Part shown: piece by piece, positions 54,173-64,000 of the stretch
How the letters are laid out: each line of letters opens with the position of its first letter
How positions within the stretch are numbered: the stretch's first letter is position 1
From: Citrobacter koseri
GTDB taxonomy: Bacteria; Pseudomonadota; Gammaproteobacteria; Enterobacterales; Enterobacteriaceae
Length of the DNA: 64,000 bases
Reading direction: 5' to 3'
Assembly: GCA_900446925.1 (NCBI GenBank)
Contig: UAVY01000011.1
Span: 310,001-374,000, forward strand
Made by a program: the position numbers and the translations under genes
Notes under the pieces: model-generated
The model's input: only the letters and a program-made list of their open reading frames with translations
Told to the model about the DNA's origin: nothing
The model's database searches: none

Positions 54173-55949
54173 ATGAAAAAAATCAGCTTACCGAAAATTG
54201 GCATTCGCCCGGTTATTGATGGACGTCGCATGGGGGTACGCGAGTCGCTGGAAGAACAGACCATGAATATGGCGAAAGCCACCGCTGCGCTTATCACCGA
54301 AAAACTCCGCCATGCCTGCGGCGCGCAGATTGAGTGCGTGATTGCGGATACCTGCATTGCCGGAATGGCGGAATCCGCCGCCTGTGAAGAGAAATTCAGC
54401 AGCCAGAATGTTGGCGTAACCATTACCGTGACACCGTGCTGGTGCTACGGCAGCGAAACCATCGATATGGACCCAATGCGCCCGAAAGCCATCTGGGGCT
54501 TCAACGGTACGGAACGTCCCGGCGCCGTTTATCTGGCCGCCGCGTTGGCCGCGCACAGCCAGAAAGGCATTCCGGCATTCTCTATTTATGGTCATGACGT
54601 ACAGGATGCCGACGACACCTCGATCCCTGCCGACGTTGAAGAAAAACTGCTGCGCTTTGCGCGCGCTGGTCTGGCGGTCGCCAGCATGAAAGGCAGAAGC
54701 TACCTCTCTGTGGGTGGTGTCTCAATGGGGATTGCCGGTTCCATCGTCGATCACAACTTCTTTGAGTCCTGGCTGGGGATGAAAGTGCAGGCGGTGGACA
54801 TGACCGAGCTGCGCCGTCGCATCGACCAGAAAATCTATGACGAAGCCGAGCTGGAGATGGCGCTGGCGTGGGCGGATAAAAACTTCCGCTATGGCGAGGA
54901 TCAGAACGCGCAGCAGTACAAACGTAATGAAGAACAAAGCCGCGCGGTGCTGAAAGAGAGCCTGCTGATGGCGATGTGCATTCGCGACATGATGCAGGGC
55001 AACAACAAGCTGGCGGAAAAAGGGCTGGTCGAAGAGTCGCTGGGATTATAACGCCATTGCGGCAGGCTTCCAGGGCCAGCGCCACTGGACCGATCAATAC
55101 CCGAACGGCGACACCGCCGAAGCGCTGCTGAACAGCTCCTTTGACTGGAACGGCGTGCGCGAACCGTTTGTCGTCGCTACCGAAAACGACAGCCTCAACG
55201 GCGTAGCGATGCTGCTGGGCCATCAACTCACCGGAACCGCGCAGGTCTTTGCCGACGTGCGAACCTACTGGTCCCCGGAAGCGGTAGAGCGCGTCACAGG
55301 CCAGCCGCTCACCGGCCTTGCGGAGCACGGCATCATTCACCTGATCAACTCTGGCTCTGCGGCGCTGGACGGCTCCTGCAAACAGCGCGATAGCGAAGGC
55401 AAACCGACCATGAAGCCGCACTGGGAAATCAGCCAACAGGAAGCGGACGCCTGCCTGGCCGCCACCGAATGGTGCCCGGCGATCCACGAATACTTCCGTG
55501 GCGGCGGCTACTCCTCTCGCTTCCTGACCGAAGGCGGCGTGCCGTTCACCATGACCCGCGTGAACATCATCAAGGGTCTGGGGCCGGTACTGCAAATCGC
55601 TGAAGGCTGGAGCGTGGAACTGCCGAAAGAGATGCACGATCAGCTCGACGCCCGCACCAACTCGACCTGGCCGACCACCTGGTTTGCGCCACGTCTTACC
55701 GGTAAAGGCCCGTTCACCGACGTTTACTCGGTGATGGCGAACTGGGGCGCTAACCACGGCGTACTGACCATCGGCCACGTCGGCGCTGACTTCATCACGC
55801 TCGCCGCCATGCTGCGTATTCCGGTCTGTATGCACAACGTGGACGATGCGAAAATCTACCGTCCTTCCGCCTGGGCTGCGCACGGTATGGATATTGAAGG
55901 CCAGGATTATCGCGCCTGCCAGAACTATGGGCCGCTGTACAAACGTTAA
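54173..55949 (+). CDS. fucI: L-fucose isomerase FucI (one apparent insertion)
   Basis: Mn-dependent ketol isomerase converting L-fucose to L-fuculose. Starts [20 protein letters not shown]. The core carries [31 protein letters not shown] and, in the last domain, [17 protein letters not shown]. An extra T near 55047 stops the frame at [13 protein letters not shown]; removing it gives 591 residues, exactly the E. coli length. It is 31 bases after fucP and separated from fucK by a REP pair. Confidence 0.93.
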
Positions 55950-55965
55950 TGCGTCACTTCTTTGC

Positions 55966-56036
55966 CCGGTGGCGTAAGCTTACCGGGCCTACAATTTCGC
56001 ATTTTGTAGGCCGGATCAGCGAAGCGCCATCCGGCA
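55966..56036. repeat. REP pair between fucI and fucK
   Basis: CCCGGTGGCGTAAGCTTACCGGGCCTAC followed by GTAGGCCGGATCAGCGAAGCGCCATCCGGC, inverted, within the fuc operon. It may shape relative levels of isomerase and kinase message. Confidence 0.8.
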
Positions 56037-56052
56037 ACGTTTCGGAGCTACT

Positions 56053-57471
56053 ATGAAACAAGACGTCATTCTGGTTCTCGACTGCGGCGCCACCAACGTA
56101 CGGGCAATGGCCGTTGACCGTCAGGGAAACATTGTCGCCCGCGCATCAACAGCGAATGCCAGCGACATCGCCACGGAAAATAGCGCCTGGCATCAGTGGT
56201 CGCTGGCGGCCATTCTGCAACGCTTCGCGGACTGCTGTCAGCAACTGAAGACGGAACTGGCGGCCTGCCGGGTTCGCGGCATCACCGTCACGACGTTCGG
56301 CGTAGACGGCGCGCTGGTTGATGAACAGGGTCAGTTACGCTATCCGGTCATCAGCTGGAAATGCCCCCGCACCCTTGCCGTCATGGAAAACATCGGCCGC
56401 TTTATGCCGCCGCAGCAGTTGCAGGCGATCTCCGGCGTCGGCGCATTCGCCTTTAATACGCTGTATAAACTGGTGTGGCTGAAAGAGAACCACCCACAGT
56501 TGCTCGAACAGGCGCACGCCTGGCTGTTTATTTCATCGCTGATCAACCACCGTTTAACCGGTGAATTCACCACCGATATCACCATGGCGGGCACCAGCCA
56601 GATGCTGGATATCCACCAGCGGGATTTCAGCCCGGAGATTTTACAGGCCACGGGTTTACCCCGCCGTCTGTTTCCACGGTTAGTTGAAGCGGGCGAACGG
56701 ATTGGCACGTTGCAAAACGACGCCGCAAACCTGCTTGGGCTTGAGGCGGGTATCCCGGTGATCTCCGCCGGGCATGACACGCAGTTTGCCCTCTTTGGCG
56801 CCGGCGCAGAACAGGATGAACCGGTACTCTCGTCCGGTACGTGGGAAATCCTGATGGTACGCAGCGCGCAGGTGAACACACCGCTGCTCAGCCATTACGC
56901 CGGTTCCACCTGTGAACTGGACAGCCAGGCCGGGCTTTATAACCCAGGCATGCAGTGGCTGGCTTCCGGCGTGCTCGAATGGGTGCGCAAACTGCTCTGG
57001 ACGCCAGAAACGCCGTGGCAGACGCTGATTGACGAGGCGCACGCCATTCCGCCGGGAGCTGAAGGCGTGAAGATGCAGTGCGATCTCCTCACCTGTCAAA
57101 ACGCGGGCTGGCAGGGGGTGACGCTGAACACAACGCGTGGTCATTTTTACCGCGCCGCGCTGGAAGGGCTCACGGCGCAACTGCAACGTAATCTGCAAAC
57201 GCTGGAAAAGATTGGTCACTTCCAGGCAACTGAGCTTCTGCTGGTTGGCGGCGGAAGCCGCAACGCGCTGTGGAATCAAATCAAAGCCAATCTGCTTGAT
57301 ATACCGATTAAGGTGCTGGATGACGCGGAAACTACCGTCGCCGGGGCCGCCATGTTCGGCTGGTATGGCGTAGGCGAATTTGCCAGCCCGGAACAGGCCC
57401 GAGCCCAGGTGCGCTATCAGTACCGCTATTTCTGGCCGCAAACTGAACCCGAATTTATTGAGGGAGTGTGA
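56053..57471 (+). CDS. fucK: L-fuculokinase FucK
   Basis: FGGY-family kinase that phosphorylates L-fuculose at O-1. 472 residues, intact. The N-terminal phosphate loop reads [20 protein letters not shown] and the nucleotide-site motif [20 protein letters not shown] lies near residue 395. [19 protein letters not shown] carries the catalytic aspartate. It starts behind CGGAGCT and is followed directly by fucU. Confidence 0.95.
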   Translation: MKQDVILVLDCGATNVRAMAVDRQGNIVARASTANASDIATENSAWHQWSLAAILQRFADCCQQLKTELAACRVRGITVTTFGVDGALVDEQGQLRYPVISWKCPRTLAVMENIGRFMPPQQLQAISGVGAFAFNTLYKLVWLKENHPQLLEQAHAWLFISSLINHRLTGEFTTDITMAGTSQMLDIHQRDFSPEILQATGLPRRLFPRLVEAGERIGTLQNDAANLLGLEAGIPVISAGHDTQFALFGAGAEQDEPVLSSGTWEILMVRSAQVNTPLLSHYAGSTCELDSQAGLYNPGMQWLASGVLEWVRKLLWTPETPWQTLIDEAHAIPPGAEGVKMQCDLLTCQNAGWQGVTLNTTRGHFYRAALEGLTAQLQRNLQTLEKIGHFQATELLLVGGGSRNALWNQIKANLLDIPIKVLDDAETTVAGAAMFGWYGVGEFASPEQARAQVRYQYRYFWPQTEPEFIEGV

Positions 57472-57472
57472 G

Positions 57473-57897
57473 ATGCTAAAAACTATTTCGCCATTAATAT
57501 CCCCTGAGTTACTGAAAGGTGCTGGCTGAAATGGGGCACGGGGATGAGATTATTTTTTCCGATGCCCACTTTCCCGCGCACAGCATGGGACCGCAGGTAT
57601 TCGCGCAGATGGTCTGAAAGTCAGCGATCTGCTCCGGCGATTATCCCGCTGTTTTGAACTGGACAGCTACGCGCCGCCGCTGGTGATGATGGCCGCCGTA
57701 GAGGGCGATTCGCTCGACCCGACGGTTGAAGCGCGTTATCGCGATGCGCTCTCATTGCAGACGCCGTGCCCGGAGATTGTCCGCATCGACCGCTATGCGT
57801 TTTATGAGCGGGCGCAAAAAAGCCTTTTGCGATCGTTATCACAGGAGAGTGCGCGAAGTACGGGAATATTCTTTTAAAAAAAGGGGTAACGCCGTAA
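57473..57897 (+). CDS. fucU: L-fucose mutarotase FucU (about six apparent indels)
   Basis: RbsD/FucU-family mutarotase that interconverts alpha and beta L-fucose. Starts [15 protein letters not shown] one base after the fucK stop. The sequence then breaks repeatedly: an extra G near 57523, missing bases near 57598 and 57639, extra T near 57653, and two extra bases near 57822-57832. Repaired, it gives about 140 residues with [19 protein letters not shown] and the end [10 protein letters not shown]. Six changes in 425 bases is the densest in the window, so a true pseudogene cannot be fully excluded. Confidence 0.8.
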
Positions 57898-57955
57898 TCT
57901 CTTGCCGGTGCGCCCGCATGATGCGGGCGTTCATCGAATGATGGGGTGAGAAAAG

Positions 57956-58678
57956 ATGAAAGCGGCACGCCAACAAGCGATAGTAGACCTGCTGATCAAC
58001 CATAAAAGTCTGACCACCGAGGCGCTGTCGGTACAGCTTAACGTCAGCAAAGAGACCATTCGCCCGCGATCTCAGCGAGCTACAGGCGCAGGGAAAAGTG
58101 CTGCGCAATCACGGGCGCGCCAAGTATATTCACCGGGAAAACCAGGACAGCGGCGACCCATTCCACATCCGGCTGAAAAGCCACTATGCGCATAAAGCGG
58201 ATATCGCCAGGGAGGCGCTGGCATGGATAGAACCGGGCATGGTGATCGCTCTGGACGCCAGCTCAACCTGCTGGTATCTGGCCCGCCAGTTGCCGGACAT
58301 TGATATTCACGTCTTTACCAACAGTCACCGATTTGCCAGGAGCTGGGCAAACGCGAGCATATTCAGCTCATCAGTTCCGGCGGCCAGCTTGAGCGTAAAT
58401 ATGGCTGCTACGTCAATCCGTCGCTTATTTCTCAGCTTAAGCCGCTCGACATTGACCTGTTTATTTTTTCCTGCGAGGGGATTGACCGCGGCGGCGCGCT
58501 CTGGGACTCAAATACGATCAACGCGGATTTCAAATCCACGCTGCTTAGGCGCGCATCACAGTCTTTATTGTTGATCGACAAGAGTAAGCTCAACCGCTCG
58601 GGAGAGGCCTGCATCGGGCATCTGGATGATGTGACGCACATCATTTCCGATGAGCGCCAGGGGGTGATTCACGCCTGA
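57956..58678 (+). CDS. fucR: Fucose operon activator FucR (two compensating apparent indels)
   Basis: DeoR-family regulator that activates fuc genes on binding fuculose 1-phosphate. Starts MKAARQQAIVDLLINHKSLT. The N-terminal helix-turn-helix lies in LTTEALSVQLNVSKETIRRDL, and the C-terminal sensor domain includes GMVIALDASSTCWYLARQL. An extra C near 58065 and a missing C near 58329 cancel, giving 240 residues ending in RQGVIHA. The C-terminus differs in length from E. coli (243). Confidence 0.88.
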
Positions 58679-58758
58679 TGGCGTTGCCGCTTATCAGGAC
58701 AACAAATACCCGGCGCGGGCCGGATAAGGCATTTACGCCTCTATCCGGCAATTCATCG
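58679..58758. repeat. REP pair between fucR and rlmM
   Basis: GATGGCGTTGCCGCTTATCAGGAC and GGGCCGGATAAGGCATTTACGCCTCTATCCGGC, degenerate REP units between convergent genes. Confidence 0.7.
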
Positions 58759-58760
58759 TA

Positions 58761-59862
58761 TTACCGCTCGTCGCGACGCCCGCCCACGGCGGCCCACAGC
58801 CGACGACATGCACGGTCACTTCTTCACGATCGTGATACAGCTGTCGCGCCTGAATTTGCGCGTTAATGCCGTGTTCATCAAGCTGCGCCTGAATGTATGC
58901 CAGGTTCTGCGACACCTCTTCATAGCGTTTTTTCATCGGCAGCTTGAGATTGAAGACTCGTCTCGCGACACCAGCCGTTTACTAACCACTGCGCCATCAG
59001 CGCGGCAACCTTAGCAGGCTTTTCCACCATGTCGCACAACCATCCACGAGATGTTATTGCGATTCGGACGGTATCTGAATCCATCTTCGCGCAGCCAGGT
59101 CACCTGCCCGGTATCCATCAGGCTCTGCGCCATTGGGCCGTTATCGACAGAGTAAACCCACATGTTGCGCTTCACTAACTGGTAGGTCCAACCGCCAGGG
59201 CAGGCGCCTAAATCCACGGCATACATCCCGTTCGCCAGACGTTCATCCCACTCATCGGCCGGAATAAAAACATGCAGCGCTTCTTCCAGCTTCAGCGTCG
59301 AACGGCTTGGCGCATCGGCCGGGAATTTCAGCCGCGGAATCCCCATATAGAACGGCGAGTTGTTGTCAGGATACGAATACCCGGTATAACAGCAACCCGG
59401 CGCGATGAAGAAAACATGCACCACCGGACGCTTTGGCGTTTCATAGTTTGTCAGAATCCCCGCGTCGCGCAGCGCGGCCCGCAGCGGCACCGTAAATTTA
59501 CGGCAAAACTTCATCAACTCTTTGCTTTCATTGGTGTCTGCGACTTCAACACGCAGCTCGCCGCCTTTTTCCACAACGCCCTGTAGCATCCCGACAATCG
59601 GCGTAATGCGATCGTCCGGCGGCAGGTCGCGCAGCAGCTCGCCGACGACGAACATCTGACGCGCAAAAATGAGCGAGGAAAAAGGCAACTCTTTTACTAT
59701 TTTTTCAGCATCGTCCGGCTGATAGCACTCAAAGACGACGTATCCGGCATTGTCTTTAACACGAGCGAAGCCAAAGATTTCCCGACGCGCCGCCTTATCC
59801 GTCATTTCGGCAGCACACTCCTTTTCAAAACCAGGGCGACACAACAATACAACCTTATTCAT
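58761..59862 (-). CDS. rlmM: 23S rRNA 2'-O-ribose C2498 methyltransferase RlmM (about three apparent indels)
   Basis: SAM-dependent 2'-O-methyltransferase for C2498 of 23S rRNA. Starts [20 protein letters not shown] at 59862, overlapping ygdD by eight bases. A THUMP-like N-terminal half is followed by a Rossmann domain with [18 protein letters not shown]. Extra bases near 59029 and 58954 and a missing C near 58808 break the last third. Repair gives 366 residues ending in [11 protein letters not shown], the family length. Confidence 0.9.
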
Positions 59863-60250
59863 GACCAACGCCCTTACGTTTCAAACGGATGGCGCCAATT
59901 AACATCAGCACCCAGCCTGCCAGGAAACTCACGCCGCCGACAGGAGTAACAAACGCCCACAGGCGTAAATGAGACAGCGCCAGGCAATACAGGCTGCCGC
60001 TAAACAGCACCGTACCTAACGCCAGAAAAACGCTGCTCCAGTAAAACCAGATGCTAATGCGTCGCTGCATCGCAACCGCCAGGCCAAAAATGGCCAGCGT
60101 ATGAAATGCCTGATATTGCAGGCCGGTCTGGACCCAGCCCATTTCAACCACACCAAGAGTTTTGCTCAGGACATGCGCCCCAAAGGCACCCAGAGCAACA
60201 TAGATAAAGCCGCTTATCGCGGCAAAAATCAGCATAAAACGGCTGGTCAT
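59855..60250 (-). CDS. ygdD: YgdD, DUF423 inner-membrane protein
   Basis: 131-residue protein of unknown function with four hydrophobic helices. It starts [20 protein letters not shown] and contains [13 protein letters not shown], the conserved DUF423 signature, and [11 protein letters not shown]. The frame is intact. It lies between gcvA and rlmM on the same strand, 18 bases after gcvA, and so is probably read from the gcvA transcript. Confidence 0.9.
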   Translation of the reverse strand: MTSRFMLIFAAISGFIYVALGAFGAHVLSKTLGVVEMGWVQTGLQYQAFHTLAIFGLAVAMQRRISIWFYWSSVFLALGTVLFSGSLYCLALSHLRLWAFVTPVGGVSFLAGWVLMLIGAIRLKRKGVGHE

Positions 60251-60268
60251 GGTAGTACCCTAAATAAA

Positions 60269-61188
60269 TTATTGTTCGTAACGAAAGCGGAATTTTTCTT
60301 GTTCAGCGGCCGCTTTGGTCAGAATCCACTGACGAAAGGCGGCTATTTTACCCAGTTCTGCCTGACTGTCATGACAAACCAGATAAAAAGCATTTTTACT
60401 GACCAGAACGTCGTTAAAGGGACAGACAAGACGCCCGGCTTCAATTTCTGATTGCGCCATGACGTTGTTCGCCAGCGCAACCCCCTGTCCGTGGATGGCA
60501 GCCTGTAGCACCATTGCGCTATGGCTGAAAATAGGTCCCTGCTGCACATTAATATGATTCAGCCCCAACTGACGCGTATAGGTCTGCCAGTCTCTTCGCG
60601 AAGCATCATGCAGTAATGTATGTTTTGCCAGATCTTCCGGCGTCTTTAACGGCTTATCGCCCGTCAGTAATAACGGTGAACACACCGGCAGTAAATATTC
60701 TGCGTACAATTTTTCGACGCGCAAGCCCGGCCAGTTGCCACGCCCATAAAAAATAGCGACGTCGACATCATCAGCCAGCTTATCTTCCTGACGGTCCACG
60801 GCCTGAATTCTGACATCGATTCCCGGATAAGTTGAGTTAAAGCTTGAGAGTCGAGGAACCAGCCACTGGATCGCAAAACTGGGCAATAAACTGACCGTAA
60901 GCGCGCCTTTTGCACTCCGCGCCTGAAGTTTACGCGTCGCTTCGGTTAATTGCGAAAAAATCTCTTTGATGTCGGAGGAAATAGCTCTGCCCCCTCTTCC
61001 GTGAGCAAAAGCGAACGATTGCGACGACGGAACAGTTTTAGCCCCAAAAAATCCTCAAGTGACTTGATTTGGTGACTTACTGCGGCCTGTGTCACAAAAA
61101 GCTCTTCTGCTGCGCGAGTGAAGCTTAAATGCCGCGCTGCGGCATCAAAAACACGTAATGCATTTAAGGGTGGTAATCGTTTTGACAT
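60269..61188 (-). CDS. gcvA: Glycine cleavage regulator GcvA (two apparent insertions)
   Basis: LysR-type regulator that controls gcvTHP and activates the adjacent sRNA gene gcvB. Starts MSKRLPPLNALRVFDAAARH. The helix-turn-helix reads LSFTRAAEELFVTQAAVSHQI. The effector domain begins ALTVSLLPSFAIQWLVPRL. An extra G near 60995 and an extra C near 60981 break the frame at EEGQSYFL; repair gives 305 residues, the family length. It is divergent from gcvB, with 130 bases between. Confidence 0.92.
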
Positions 61189-61283
61189 GGCTTTTTAGAC
61201 TTTGATGTTAAATAAATTTAACAATTAGGCAACCTTGTGTAACCTATTAGTTTTTTTTAATCTGAGCCATTATAATTTGTCCG

Positions 61284-61312
61284 TTGAGGTTCTACCAGCA
61301 AATACCTATAGT
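61284..61312 (+). promoter_or_regulatory. gcvB promoter
   Basis: TTGAGG at 61284-61289 and TATAGT at 61307-61312, with a 17-base spacer, end six bases before the gcvB start at 61319. The GcvA site should lie just upstream, between here and the gcvA start. Confidence 0.75.
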
Positions 61313-61318
61313 GGCGAC

Positions 61319-61525
61319 ACTTCCTGAGCCGGAACGAAAAGTTTTATCGGAATGCGTGTTCTGATGGGCTTTTGGCTTACCGGTTGTGATGTTGTGTTGT
61401 TGTGTTTGCAATTGGTCTGCGATTCAGACCATGGTAGCGAAGCTACCCTTTTTCACTTCCTGTACATTTACCCCTGTCTGTCCATAGTGATTAATGTAGC
61501 ACCGCCAATTGCGGTGCTTTTTTTT
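61319..61525 (+). ncRNA. gcvB: GcvB small RNA
   Basis: 207-base Hfq-dependent sRNA repressing many amino-acid and peptide transport messages. The 5' end ACTTCCTGAGCCGGAACG matches E. coli GcvB. The G/U-rich seed region R1 (GTTGTGATGTTGTGTTGTTG) lies near 61383-61402. It ends in an intrinsic terminator, AGCACCGC-CAATT-GCGGTGCT with eight T. Location between gcvA and ygdI is conserved. Confidence 0.97.
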
Positions 61526-61541
61526 GTCCATGACCGACCGG

Positions 61542-61773
61542 TTACTGATCCAGTTCGACCATCTCTTTAACGTCAGTACGATTGATCTGCTGTTTGTGCC
61601 GTTAGCGTCTTTATAAGAATCATGCCGGTTTCATCATCGGTTTTTGGCTTACCGTCTGACACGATAGTACGGCCATCATTTGTGTGCATCACATAATTCG
61701 GACCGGAACAGGCGCTCAGGGCAAAAGTCAGCATACATGCAGAGATCATTGCGGCAGTCTTTTTCATTTTCAT
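61542..61773 (-). CDS. ygdI: YgdI, small YgdI/YgdR-type lipoprotein (two apparent deletions)
   Basis: Small outer-membrane-type lipoprotein of unknown function. Starts at 61773 (MKMKKTAAMISACML) with AAGGAG six bases upstream. The lipobox is LSAC, with the lipidated cysteine near residue 22, and the core NYVMHTNDGRTIVSDGKP matches DUF903. A T missing near 61620 and an A missing near 61600 break the last third; restoring both gives about 77 residues ending in ELDQ. It converges on gcvB and ends 17 bases past its terminator. Confidence 0.88.
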
Positions 61774-61965
61774 CTTCTTCTCCTTAAAGCTGTTTATGCT
61801 AAATAAAACGGGTTCCGTAACAGGCAAAAACATTCGCCTAACACTATTTAGCATAACCTGCTTCCCTGACTTCACCAGGATAACCAGACAATTCCGATGG
61901 TTAGGACAAACCTTGTATCACAGCCCTTTTTGCGCCACGATCGGTATACTGAATTGAGGAATACC

Positions 61966-63173
61966 ATGAACGCTTTCAATCCTGCGCAGTTTCGCGCGCA
62001 ATTTCCTGCCCTTACCGATGCGGGCGTTTATCTCGACAGCGCCGCGACGGCGCTTAAGCCTCAGGCCGTGATCGACGCCACGCATCAGTTCTACAGCCTG
62101 AGCGCCGGAAACGTCCATCGCAGCCAGTTCGCCGAGGCACAGCGGCTAACCGCACGCTATGAAGCGGCGCGCGGCAAAGTGGCGCAGTGGCTGAACGCGC
62201 CTGATGATGCATCGATTGTCTGGACACGCGGCACCACGGAAGCCATCAATATGGTGGCGCAATGCTATGCCCGCCCGCGCCTGCAACCCCGGCGATGAGA
62301 TAATCGTCAGTGAAGCGGAGCATCACGCGAATCTCGTTCCCTGGCTGATGGTCGCTCAGCAGACGGGCGCAAAAATCGTCAAACTGCCCCTGAATGCCCT
62401 TTTCCTCCCCGACGTGGAGCGTCTGCCTGAACTCATCACGCCACGCAGCCGAATTCTGGCGCTGGGACAGATGTCGAACGTCACGGGCGGCTGCCCGGAC
62501 CTGGCGCGCGCTATCACGCTGGCGCACGCGGCAGGGATGGTGGTGATGGTTGACGGCGCGCAAGGCGCGGTGCATTTCCCCGCCGATGTACAGCAGCTGG
62601 ATATTGATTTTTATGCCTTCTCCGCCCACAAGCTGTACGGCCCGACGGGCATCGGCGCGCTGTACGGCAAACCGGCCTTACTGGAAGAGATGTCCCCGTG
62701 GCTCGGCGGCGGCAAGATGATCGCTGAAGTCAATTTTGAAGGATTCACAACCCAGGCCGTTCCCTGGCGTCTGGAAGCCGGCACGCCAAAACGTGGCTGG
62801 AGTTATTGGCCTTAGCGCCGCGCTGGAGTGGCTGGCGGAAGTGGATATGGCGCAGGCCGAAAGCTGGAGTCGCGGTCTGGCGACGCTGGCGGAAGACGCG
62901 CTGGCGAAGCGCCCGGGTTTCCGCTCTTTCCGTTGCCAGGACTCCAGCCTGCTGGCCTTCGATTTTGCCGGCGTTCATCACAGCGATATGGTGACGTTAC
63001 TGGCCGAATACGGCATCGCCCTGCGCGCCGGGCAGCACTGCGCGCAGCCGCTGCTGGCGGCGCTTGGCGTAACGGGCACCCTGCGCGCCTCTTTTGCGCC
63101 GTATAATACAAAGCATGATGTGGATGCGTTGGTCAGCGCCGTTGACCGCGCGCTGGAAATACTGGTGGATTAA
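61966..63173 (+). CDS. csdA: Cysteine desulfurase CsdA (two apparent insertions)
   Basis: PLP-dependent class V aminotransferase-fold enzyme that mobilises sulfur from cysteine, passing it to CsdE. Starts [20 protein letters not shown]. The PLP lysine is in [12 protein letters not shown] and the persulfide cysteine in GQHCAQPLL near residue 358. An extra C near 62286 (LQPGDEI) and an extra A near 62790 (GTPNVAGVI) break the frame; repair gives 401 residues, exactly the family length. Its stop overlaps the csdE start (TAATG). Confidence 0.93.
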
Positions 63174-63619
63174 TGACAAGCCCTCTTTTTGCCGGACACC
63201 CGTTTGGCACGACCGTAACGGAAGAGACGTTACGCGCTCTCTTTATCCCGCTCTCGCAGTGGGAGGACAAGTATCGCCAGCTTATTCTGTTGGGTAAGCA
63301 ACTCCCGGCATTGCCGGATGAGCTAAAAACGCAGGCAAAAGAGATCGCAGGATGTGAGAACCGCGTCTGGCTGGGGCATACCCTGTCAGAGAAGGGAACG
63401 CTGCACTTTTTCGGTGACAGCGAAGGGCGTATTGTACGCGGTTTGCTGGCGGTTTTACTCACGGCGGTAGAGGGAAAGACCCCGGCGGAACTGCTGGCGC
63501 ACTCGCCGCTGGGGTTGTTTGATGAGTTAGGCTTAACAACACAACTTAGCGCATCGCGCAGCCAAGGGCTGCATGCGCTGAATAACGCGATTCTTGAGGC
63601 TGCCCAGCAAGCCGGATGA
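63173..63619 (+). CDS. csdE: Sulfur acceptor CsdE
   Basis: SufE-like partner that accepts sulfane sulfur from CsdA and interacts with TcdA. 148 residues, intact, starting [19 protein letters not shown]. The acceptor cysteine lies in [13 protein letters not shown] near residue 61, and ADLRGLLA-type residues ([15 protein letters not shown]) follow. It is translationally coupled to csdA. The convergent tcdA gene, which needs this sulfur relay for cyclic t6A formation, lies just downstream. Confidence 0.95.
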   Translation: MTSPLFAGHPFGTTVTEETLRALFIPLSQWEDKYRQLILLGKQLPALPDELKTQAKEIAGCENRVWLGHTLSEKGTLHFFGDSEGRIVRGLLAVLLTAVEGKTPAELLAHSPLGLFDELGLTTQLSASRSQGLHALNNAILEAAQQAG

Positions 63620-63621
63620 CG

Positions 63622-63695
63622 ACGCTGATGCGTCTTATCCGGCCTACAACACCGCACGAACCGTAGGTCGTATAAGCATAGCGCCATCCGACACA
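63622..63695. repeat. REP pair between csdE and tcdA
   Basis: GACGACGCTGATGCGTCTTATCCGGCCTAC and GTAGGTCGTATAAGCATAGCGCCATCCGAC, partly degenerate inverted REP units between convergent genes. Confidence 0.7.
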
Positions 63696-63696
63696 A

Positions 63697-64000
63697 TCAA
63701 GCCTGACGCGCCGCCTTCGCCATCATCTTCTTCAGCGCATGAGACACAGCAACAAAGCCAAAGGTCGCAGTTACCATCGTGGCTGCGCCGAATCCAGAGG
63801 CACAATCCATTCTTTTCGGCCCTTCCGCCGTCGCTTTCATCGCACATACGGAACCATCAGCCTGCGGATAAACCAGCGCTTCCGTTGAGAACACGCAGTC
63901 CACGCCCAGTTTGCCCTTGCTGTTTTTCACCACGCCAAAGTCGCTTTTCAGCCGTTCGCGCAGTTTCGCCGCCAGCGGGTCCTGGATGGTTTTCGCCAGA
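63697..64000 (-). CDS. tcdA: tRNA threonylcarbamoyladenosine dehydratase TcdA, partial (cut by window end)
   Basis: ATP-dependent enzyme that dehydrates t6A37 of tRNA to cyclic t6A; formerly ygdL or csdL. Only the last 100 codons are in the window, with an open frame from 64000. AKTIQDPLAAKLRERLKSDF, KLGVDCVFSTE and the glycine-rich tail CASGFGAATMVTATFGFVAV match the C-terminal part of the E1-like family. The ATP-binding N-terminal half lies outside. Confidence rests on this distinctive tail and on the csdAE neighbours. Confidence 0.93.
   Translation of the reverse strand, partial: LAKTIQDPLAAKLRERLKSDFGVVKNSKGKLGVDCVFSTEALVYPQADGSVCAMKATAEGPKRMDCASGFGAATMVTATFGFVAVSHALKKMMAKAARQA

Noticed and set aside
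57473..57897. fucU as a true pseudogene
   Set aside because: The indel density is high but of the same homopolymer type as in essential genes here, and the repaired protein is normal. Kept as a gene with reduced confidence.

Overview
The window is ordinary enterobacterial chromosome. Gene order follows the E. coli truD-to-tcdA segment almost gene for gene, and nearly every protein is recognisable from its E. coli counterpart. Several details argue against E. coli K-12: a glycerate kinase gene (garK) ends the glucarate cluster, iap is followed directly by cysH with no CRISPR-Cas locus between them, ygcG is missing between queE and eno, and ERIC elements sit beside ispD and mazG. The Salmonella-type sopD insertion near cysH is also absent, and the complete ygcN-to-ygcE cluster is present. 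A Citrobacter-like member of the Enterobacteriaceae is my best guess, but the genus is not proven.

Layout: (1) 1-3109, truD (cut by the window edge), ispF, ispD, ftsB and ygbE, all on the minus strand. (2) 3159-12574, sulfate assimilation: cysDNC, then iap on the plus strand, then cysJIH, with queD divergent from cysJ. (3) 12656-23458, the ygcNOPQRSUW-yqcE-ygcE cluster. This looks like a complete but unassigned catabolic pathway: two transporters, a kinase, an FAD dehydrogenase, a short-chain dehydrogenase, an electron-transfer-flavoprotein pair, its quinone reductase and ferredoxin partner, and a GlpP-type antiterminator. (4) 23608-35137, core genes: queE, eno, pyrG, mazG, relA, rlmD and barA. 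(5) 35270-40549, the glucarate cluster gudP-gudX-gudD-garK. (6) 41007-46162, yqcA, truC, yqcC, the sRNA gene csrB with its UvrY site, syd, queF and ppnN. (7) 46727-50370, sdaC, sdaB and xni. (8) 50451-58678, the fucose regulon fucAO / fucPIKUR. (9) 58761-64000, rlmM, ygdD, gcvA, the sRNA gene gcvB, ygdI, csdA, csdE and the 3' part of tcdA.

The most interesting regulatory signal is between ygcW and yqcE (20339-20655). The two divergent genes share a CRP-type control region, and each has a leader with a strong terminator hairpin plus a mutually exclusive upstream hairpin. The competing stems of the two leaders differ by compensatory base changes, and each U-tract ends exactly 24 nt before its start codon. 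The nearby GlpP-family protein YgcP is the obvious candidate to control both leaders. BarA, the UvrY box and csrB, three parts of one signalling cascade, also lie within 11 kb of each other.

Sequence quality is a major caveat. About 68 single-base or two-base indels, mostly extra bases in short homopolymers, break 27 of the protein genes, including pyrG (six that cancel exactly) and relA (nine). I read these as sequencing or assembly errors. I give each such gene its full repaired extent and state where the frame breaks.
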